Shown: one piece after another, positions 58,976 to 64,000 of the stretch
Layout of the letters: every line of letters starts with the position of its first letter
Position numbering within the stretch: the stretch's first letter is position 1
Assembly: GCF_034008635.1 (NCBI RefSeq)
Contig: NZ_CP125378.1
Coordinates: 3,968,501 to 4,032,500, forward strand
Direction of reading: 5' to 3'
DNA length: 64,000 nucleotides
Source: Pseudomonas sp. P8_229
Lineage (GTDB): Bacteria; Pseudomonadota; Gammaproteobacteria; Pseudomonadales; Pseudomonadaceae
Position numbers and translations under genes: made by a program
Notes under the pieces: generated by a model
What the model was told of the DNA's origin: nothing
Databases searched by the model: none
The model's input: only the letters and a program-made list of their open reading frames with translations

Positions 58976-60874
58976 ATGTCGCACCAATCTGATTTGATCA
59001 GCGAGGACATCCTCGCCTATCTGGGCCAGCACGAACGTAAAGAGCTGCTGCGCTTTTTGACCTGCGGTAACGTCGATGACGGCAAGAGCACCCTGATCGG
59101 GCGCCTGCTGCACGACTCGAAGATGATCTACGAAGACCATCTGGAAGCCATCACCCGTGATTCGAAGAAAGTCGGCACCACCGGTGACGACATCGACCTG
59201 GCGTTGTTGGTCGACGGCCTGCAGGCCGAGCGTGAGCAGGGCATCACCATCGATGTCGCCTACCGCTATTTCTCCACCGCCAAGCGCAAATTCATCATCG
59301 CCGACACCCCGGGCCATGAGCAGTACACCCGCAACATGGCCACCGGTGCGTCCACCTGTGACCTGGCGATCATCCTGGTCGACGCCCGTTACGGCGTGCA
59401 GACCCAGACCCGCCGCCACAGCTTCATCGCGTCCTTGTTGGGGATCAAGCACATCGTCGTCGCCATCAACAAGATGGACTTGAAGGACTTCGACGAAGGC
59501 GTGTTCGAGTCGATCAAGGCCGACTACCTGAAGTTCGCCGAAGGCTTGAAGATGAAGCCGACCAGCATGCACTTCGTGCCGATGTCCGCCCTCAAGGGCG
59601 ACAACGTGGTGAACAAGTCCGAGCGCTCGCCTTGGTACAAAGGCCAGTCGCTGATGGAAATCCTCGAGACCGTAGAAGTGGCGGGGGATCGCAACTTCAC
59701 CGATCTGCGTTTCCCGGTGCAGTACGTCAACCGTCCGAACCTGAACTTCCGTGGTTTCGCCGGCACCCTCGCCAGCGGCATCGTCAAGAAGGGCGATGAA
59801 GTGGTCGTTCTGCCGTCGGGCAAGAGCAGCCGGGTAAAATCCATCGTCACTTTTGAAGGTGAGCTGGAGCATGCAGGTCCTGGTCAAGCGGTGACGCTGA
59901 CCATGGAAGACGAAATCGACATCTCCCGTGGCGACCTGCTGGTGCATGCCGACAACGTGCCGCCGGTCACCGACAGCTTCGAAGCGATGCTGGTGTGGAT
60001 GGCTGAAGAGCCGATGCTGCCGGGCAAGAAATACGACATCAAACGCGCCACCAGTTACGTGCCGGGCTCGATCGTCAGCATCGTCAACAAGGTCGACGTG
60101 AACACCCTTGAAGAAGGCCCGGCGAGCGCACTGCAGCTCAACGAAATCGGCAAGGTGAAGATCGCGCTCGACGCGCCGATTGCCCTCGACGGTTACGAGA
60201 GCAACCGCACCACTGGCGCGTTCATCATCATCGACCGTTTGACCAACGGCACTGTCGGCGCCGGCATGATCGTCGCGCAGCCAGTGACGCATGGCACCGC
60301 CACGCATCACGGCAAACTGGCGCACGTTGCCACTGAAGAACGTGCCCAGCGCTTTGGCCAGCAACCGGCGACCGTGCTGTTCAGCGGCCTGTCGGGCGCG
60401 GGCAAGAGCACGCTGGCCTACGCCGTCGAGCGCAAGCTGTTCGACATGGGCCGTGCGGTGTTCGTGCTCGATGGGCAGAACCTGCGTCACGACCTCAACA
60501 AAGGTCTGCCACAGGATCGTGCCGGTCGCACCGAGAATTGGCGTCGTGCCGCGCACGTGGCGCGTCAGTTCAACGAAGCCGGTCTGCTGACCCTGGCGGC
60601 GTTCGTCGCGCCAAGCGCTGAAGGTCGTGAACAGGCCAAGGACCTGATCGGCAAGGAGCGTCTGCTGACCGTCTATGTACAGGCCTCGCCGGCCGTGTGT
60701 GCCGAGCGTGATCCGCAAGGGCTGTATGCTGCCGGTGGCGATAACATTCCGGGCGAATCCTTCCCGTATGACGTGCCGCTGAACGCCGATCTGGTGATCG
60801 ACACCCAGTCGCTGTCGCTGGAAGAAAGCGTCAAGCAAGTGCTGGATCTGCTGCGCAAGCGTGGCGCGATCTAA
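58976..60874 (+). CDS. cysNC: Sulfate adenylyltransferase subunit 1 / adenylylsulfate kinase fusion
   Basis: A 632-residue bifunctional protein. Residues 1-440 are CysN, an EF-Tu-like GTPase (P-loop [38 protein letters not shown]). Residues about 450-632 are APS kinase CysC (P-loop [46 protein letters not shown]). It converts sulfate through APS to PAPS with CysD. The fused form is usual in pseudomonads. A strong terminator follows. Confidence 0.97.
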   Translation: MSHQSDLISEDILAYLGQHERKELLRFLTCGNVDDGKSTLIGRLLHDSKMIYEDHLEAITRDSKKVGTTGDDIDLALLVDGLQAEREQGITIDVAYRYFSTAKRKFIIADTPGHEQYTRNMATGASTCDLAIILVDARYGVQTQTRRHSFIASLLGIKHIVVAINKMDLKDFDEGVFESIKADYLKFAEGLKMKPTSMHFVPMSALKGDNVVNKSERSPWYKGQSLMEILETVEVAGDRNFTDLRFPVQYVNRPNLNFRGFAGTLASGIVKKGDEVVVLPSGKSSRVKSIVTFEGELEHAGPGQAVTLTMEDEIDISRGDLLVHADNVPPVTDSFEAMLVWMAEEPMLPGKKYDIKRATSYVPGSIVSIVNKVDVNTLEEGPASALQLNEIGKVKIALDAPIALDGYESNRTTGAFIIIDRLTNGTVGAGMIVAQPVTHGTATHHGKLAHVATEERAQRFGQQPATVLFSGLSGAGKSTLAYAVERKLFDMGRAVFVLDGQNLRHDLNKGLPQDRAGRTENWRRAAHVARQFNEAGLLTLAAFVAPSAEGREQAKDLIGKERLLTVYVQASPAVCAERDPQGLYAAGGDNIPGESFPYDVPLNADLVIDTQSLSLEESVKQVLDLLRKRGAI

Positions 60875-60889
60875 GCGTTAGCTGAAAAC

Positions 60890-60928
60890 AAAAAGCCCGC
60901 CGATGAGCAATCATCGGCGGGCTTTTTG
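60890..60928. terminator. Intrinsic terminator after cysNC
   Basis: AAAAGCCCGCCGATGA 60891-60906 pairs with its complement at 60911-60926 around GCAA, flanked by an A-run and a T-run. Confidence 0.95.
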
Positions 60929-60949
60929 TTTCGGGCCAACTCGGTCAAA

Positions 60950-61043
60950 ACTGTGGGAGCGGGCTTGCCCGCGAAGGCGGTGTGTCATTCAGCATCGTTG
61001 CCGGCTGATCCACCGTTTTCGCGAGCAAGCCCGCTCCCACATG
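60950..61043. repeat. Inverted REP pair
   Basis: TGTGGGAGCGGGCTTGCCCG from 60953 and TTCGCGAGCAAGCCCGCTCC ending near 61037, between the convergent cysNC and acyltransferase genes. Confidence 0.9.
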
Positions 61044-61090
61044 GGGGCTCTATTGAATACACAATGGTGTTCAGCACAGATCATCCCGAG

Positions 61091-61996
61091 TCAGCGGCGC
61101 TCCGGGTATTCGCGGTGCATCTGTTCCAGGTGCGCATCCTTGTCCTGCCACAGCTGATTGATCCAGCCCTGAAACTGCAGGCGGTATTCGCCGTCCTGAT
61201 CGTAGTTCTTGCCGATGAATTGCTGCGGAATGTTCAGTTCTTCAAAGTGCACCACCACGTCGCGCACATTGCCGCACAACAGGTCCCAGAAGCCCGGACG
61301 CCCGCCTGGATAGTGGATGGTCACGTTGACGATCGACTCCAGTTGTTCGCCCATCGCGTCCAGTACAAAGGCAATCCCACCGGCCTTGGGCTTGAGCAGG
61401 TATTTGAATGGCGATTGCTGCTGTGCATGCTTGCCTTCAGTAAAGCGCGTGCCCTCGACGAAGTTGAAAATCCCCACCGGGTTGTCGCGAAACTTCGCGC
61501 AGGTCTTGCGGGTGGTTTCCAGGTCTTTGCCTTTCTTCTCCGGGTGCTTTTCCAGATAGGCCTTGGAGTAGCGCTTCATGAACGGAAAACCCAGCGCCCA
61601 CCATGCCAGACCGATCACCGGAACCCAGATCAGCTCCTGCTTGAGGAAGAATTTCAGCGGCTGAATCCGTCGGTTGAGCACGTATTGCAGCACCAGAATG
61701 TCGACCCAGCTCTGGTGATTGCTGGTGATCAGGTACGAGTGTTGGTAGTCCAGGCCTTGCAGGCCGCTGATGTGCCAGCGCGTGCGGCGCACCAGGTTCA
61801 TCCAGCCCTTGTTGTTGCTGATCCATGCCTCGTGAGTGTGGCGCATCAGCCACAGTGAGGCGCGTCGGGCGAGGTCGAACGGCAGCACTTTGATCAGCGC
61901 CACACAGAACAGGAACGAGCACAGCAGAATCGTATTGAGCGCCAACAACAGCGAGGCGATCACGCCGCGCACGGGTGCAGGGAGAAAGTCCAGCAT
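61091..61996 (-). CDS. PlsC-type acyltransferase (YihG-like)
   Basis: A 301-residue membrane acyltransferase. After N-terminal hydrophobic spans (GVIASLLLALNTILLCSFLF) come the family blocks: block I SNHQSWVDILVLQY (HxxxxD), block II GFPFMKRYSKAYLEKHPEKKG, block III FVEGTRFTEGKHAQQQSPFK and block IV near PKAGGIAFVLDAMG. It resembles YihG and related 1-acylglycerol-3-phosphate acyltransferases; the acyl donor and acceptor cannot be read. The start abuts the pta stop, so both are on one transcript. Confidence 0.9.
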   Translation of the reverse strand: MLDFLPAPVRGVIASLLLALNTILLCSFLFCVALIKVLPFDLARRASLWLMRHTHEAWISNNKGWMNLVRRTRWHISGLQGLDYQHSYLITSNHQSWVDILVLQYVLNRRIQPLKFFLKQELIWVPVIGLAWWALGFPFMKRYSKAYLEKHPEKKGKDLETTRKTCAKFRDNPVGIFNFVEGTRFTEGKHAQQQSPFKYLLKPKAGGIAFVLDAMGEQLESIVNVTIHYPGGRPGFWDLLCGNVRDVVVHFEELNIPQQFIGKNYDQDGEYRLQFQGWINQLWQDKDAHLEQMHREYPERR

Positions 61997-64000
61997 TTAC
62001 ACATCCATAGGTCGGTTGGCGGCTTGAATCGCCGTCAGGGCGATGGTGTAGACGATGTCGTCGACCTGCGCGCCGCGCGGCAAATCGTTCACCGGTTTGC
62101 GCAGGCCTTGCAGCATCGGACCGAGGCTGACGCAGTCGGCGCTGCGTTGCACGGCTTTGTGGGTGGTGTTGCCGGTGTTCAGGTCGGGGAACACGAATAC
62201 CGTGGCACGACCGGCTACCTGGCTGTTCGGCGCCAGTTGCCGGGCGACTTCTGAGTTGGCAGCGGCATCGTATTGCAGCGGGCCGTCGATCAGCAGCGAA
62301 TGCTGTTGCTCGTGGGCGAGCAGGGTGGCTTCGCGGACTTTCTCGACTTCTTCGCCAGTGGCGGATTCGCCACTGGAATAGCTGATCATCGCCACGCGCG
62401 GGGTGATGCCGAAGGCCGCTGCCGAGTCGGCGCTTTGCAGGGCGATCTCGGCCAGTTCCGTGGCACTTGGGTGTGGGTTCATCACGCAGTCACCGTAGAC
62501 CAGCACTTCTTCGGGGAACAGCATGAAGAACACCGACGACACCAGCGTGCAGCCCGGCGCGGTCTTGATCAGTTGCAAGGCCGGGCGGATGGTGTTGGCA
62601 GTGGTGTTGATCACACCGGAGACCAGCCCGTCGACCTCGTCGAGGGCGAGCATCATGGTGCCGATCACCACGGTGTCTTCCAGTTGCTGCTCGGCCATCG
62701 GCGCGTTGAGGCTTTTGCTCTTGCGCAGGGCCACCATCGGTTCGATATAGCGTTCGCGGATCAGGTCCGGATCGAGAATCTCCAGCCCCGGCGGCAATTC
62801 GATGCCCTGAGCGCGGGCCACGGCCTCGACGTCCTCGGGTTTGGCCAGCAACACGCAACGGGCGATCCCGCGTTCCTGGCAGATCGCTGCCGCTTGTACG
62901 GTAAGCGGCTCGCTGCCTTCGGGCAGGACGATACGCTTGTTCGCCGACTGCGCGCGTTGGATCAGTTGATAGCGGAAGACGGCGGGCGACAGGCGCATTT
63001 CTCGCGGTGTGCCGCAGCGCTGGTGCAGCCACTTGGCGTCGAGATGGCTGGCGACAAAATCGGTAATGATCTCCGCGCGCTCGCGGTCATCGATGGGTAT
63101 TTCCTTGTTCAGGCCGTTAAGCAGGTTGGCGGTGTCGTAGGAGCCGGTGCTCACCGACAACACTGGCAAACCGGCCTGCAACGCGCCACGGCACAAGTCC
63201 ATGATGCGCGGATCGGGCAGGGTGTCGCTGGTCAGCAACAGACCGGCGAGCGGTACGCCGTTGAGCGCCGCAAGGCTGACCGCGAGGATGATGTCGTCGC
63301 GGTCGCCCGGGGTCACCACCAGCACGCCGGGCTTGAGCAGCTCCACGGTGTTGCGCATGGTCCGCGCGCAGATAATGATTTTGGTCATGCGCCGGGTTTC
63401 ATAGTCACCGGCGTTGAGCACCTGCGCGCCCATCAGGTCGGCGACGTCACGGGTGCGCGGTGCGTTGAGTTCCGGCTGGAACGGAATGCAGCCGAGCAGG
63501 CGGAAATCACCGCTGCGCAACAATGGTGAATGTTCTTTCAGGCGCGCGGCGAAGGCGTCCATGCTCTCGTCGGTCTTGACCTTGTTGAGGATCACGCCGA
63601 GGACTTTCGGATCTTTCGGGCCACCGAACAATTGCGCCTGCAATTCCACGCGGCCAGAAAGCTCGGCGAGCACTTCGTTTTCCGGCGCCGAGACCAGAAT
63701 CACCTCGGCATCCAGGCTCTTGGCCAAGTGCAGATTGACCCGCGCGGCATAACTGGCGCTGCGGGTCGGCACCATGCCTTCGACCACCAGCACGTCTTTG
63801 CCGATGGCGGCTTCCTGATAAAGAGCGATGATTTCTTCGAGCAATTCATCGAGCTGGCCGTCGCCGAGCATCCGCTCGACATGCGCCAGGCCCAGCGGCT
63901 GTGGCGGTTTCAGGCCGTGAGTGCGTGCCACCAGTTCGGTGGAGCGTTCAGGGCCGGTGTCGCCCGGATGTGGCTGGGCAATCGGTTTGAAGAAGCCGAC
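61997..64000 (-). CDS. pta: Phosphate acetyltransferase, long form (partial, N-terminus outside window)
   Basis: The visible 668 codons run to the window edge in frame (last upstream residues VGFFKPIAQPHPGDTGPERS). About 30 N-terminal residues are missing. The P-loop-NTPase-like N-terminal half (from the edge to about 230) is followed by a DRTGG domain (about 250-350: GDYETRRMTKIIICARTMRN). The C-terminal catalytic PTA_PTB domain contains RIVLPEGSEPLTVQAAAICQ, VSSVFFMLFPEEVLVYGDCV and the end DIVYTIALTAIQAANRP. It converts acetyl-CoA and phosphate to acetyl phosphate. ackA is usually upstream, outside this window. Confidence 0.95.
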   Translation of the reverse strand, partial: VGFFKPIAQPHPGDTGPERSTELVARTHGLKPPQPLGLAHVERMLGDGQLDELLEEIIALYQEAAIGKDVLVVEGMVPTRSASYAARVNLHLAKSLDAEVILVSAPENEVLAELSGRVELQAQLFGGPKDPKVLGVILNKVKTDESMDAFAARLKEHSPLLRSGDFRLLGCIPFQPELNAPRTRDVADLMGAQVLNAGDYETRRMTKIIICARTMRNTVELLKPGVLVVTPGDRDDIILAVSLAALNGVPLAGLLLTSDTLPDPRIMDLCRGALQAGLPVLSVSTGSYDTANLLNGLNKEIPIDDRERAEIITDFVASHLDAKWLHQRCGTPREMRLSPAVFRYQLIQRAQSANKRIVLPEGSEPLTVQAAAICQERGIARCVLLAKPEDVEAVARAQGIELPPGLEILDPDLIRERYIEPMVALRKSKSLNAPMAEQQLEDTVVIGTMMLALDEVDGLVSGVINTTANTIRPALQLIKTAPGCTLVSSVFFMLFPEEVLVYGDCVMNPHPSATELAEIALQSADSAAAFGITPRVAMISYSSGESATGEEVEKVREATLLAHEQQHSLLIDGPLQYDAAANSEVARQLAPNSQVAGRATVFVFPDLNTGNTTHKAVQRSADCVSLGPMLQGLRKPVNDLPRGAQVDDIVYTIALTAIQAANRPMDV

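Noticed and set aside
57968..60838. A 956-residue frame opposite cysD and cysNC.
   Set aside because: Same shadow effect. The forward strand carries complete, motif-bearing enzymes with good ribosome sites.

Overview
The window is chromosomal DNA from a Pseudomonas of the fluorescens group. This rests on GC-rich codon use, many REP elements built on a TGTGGGAGCG...GCTCGCGAA core, and a gene order from gatBAC to cysD-cysNC that I recall as matching P. aeruginosa around PA4484 to PA4442. I could not run a search. Every product name comes from reading motifs, lengths and neighbourhood. There is no tRNA, rRNA, prophage, insertion sequence or CRISPR array.

Left, accessory part (1-19600). It opens with a truncated DppA-like peptide-binding protein, then a gene-poor stretch with dispersed repeats and a long folded leader in front of a DUF6124 gene. 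A SIMPL-domain protein and the RoxS/RoxR (RegB/RegA-type) redox two-component pair follow. Next come an orphan small hypothetical gene, an SbmA/YddA-type ABC exporter and a FadR-type GntR regulator. A two-gene operon follows: a phospholipase C-like metal-binding protein and a 62-residue partner, with a near-consensus LexA box at its promoter. Then comes the galactarate/glucarate route: kdgD, 2-oxoglutarate semialdehyde dehydrogenase, a GudP-type MFS importer and garD. An AEC transporter and an operon of RlpA-like lipoprotein, Ca2+/Na+ antiporter and carboxymuconolactone decarboxylase-like protein close this part.

Right, core part (19615-64000). It runs through gatCAB; mreBCD, maf, rng, yhdP, a nitrilase-family gene and tldD, with darP opposite and pmbA after; and the apparently Fur-controlled fagA-fumC-hyp-sodA-ZIP operon. 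The rpoN-hpf-ptsN-rapZ-ptsO cluster and kdsD-kdsC-lptC-lptA-lptB follow on the minus strand. Then come mlaFEDCB-ibaG-murA-hisG-hisD-hisC, algW opposite, a Nif3-like gene, cysD-cysNC, and finally pta with a PlsC-type acyltransferase. Together these cover cell-envelope building (shape, LPS export, phospholipid transport, UDP-GlcNAc enolpyruvyl transfer), nitrogen-PTS and sigma-54 control, histidine synthesis and sulfate activation.

The observations most worth following are mostly regulatory. They are the pseudoknot-like leader that masks the Shine-Dalgarno of the DUF6124 gene (1868-2138), the LexA-box operon at 9124-10683, a probable ATT start codon for mreC with an attenuator-like hairpin between mreB and mreC, a hisG leader with interchangeable helices, and a 43-bp direct repeat flanking a hairpin upstream of rpoN.
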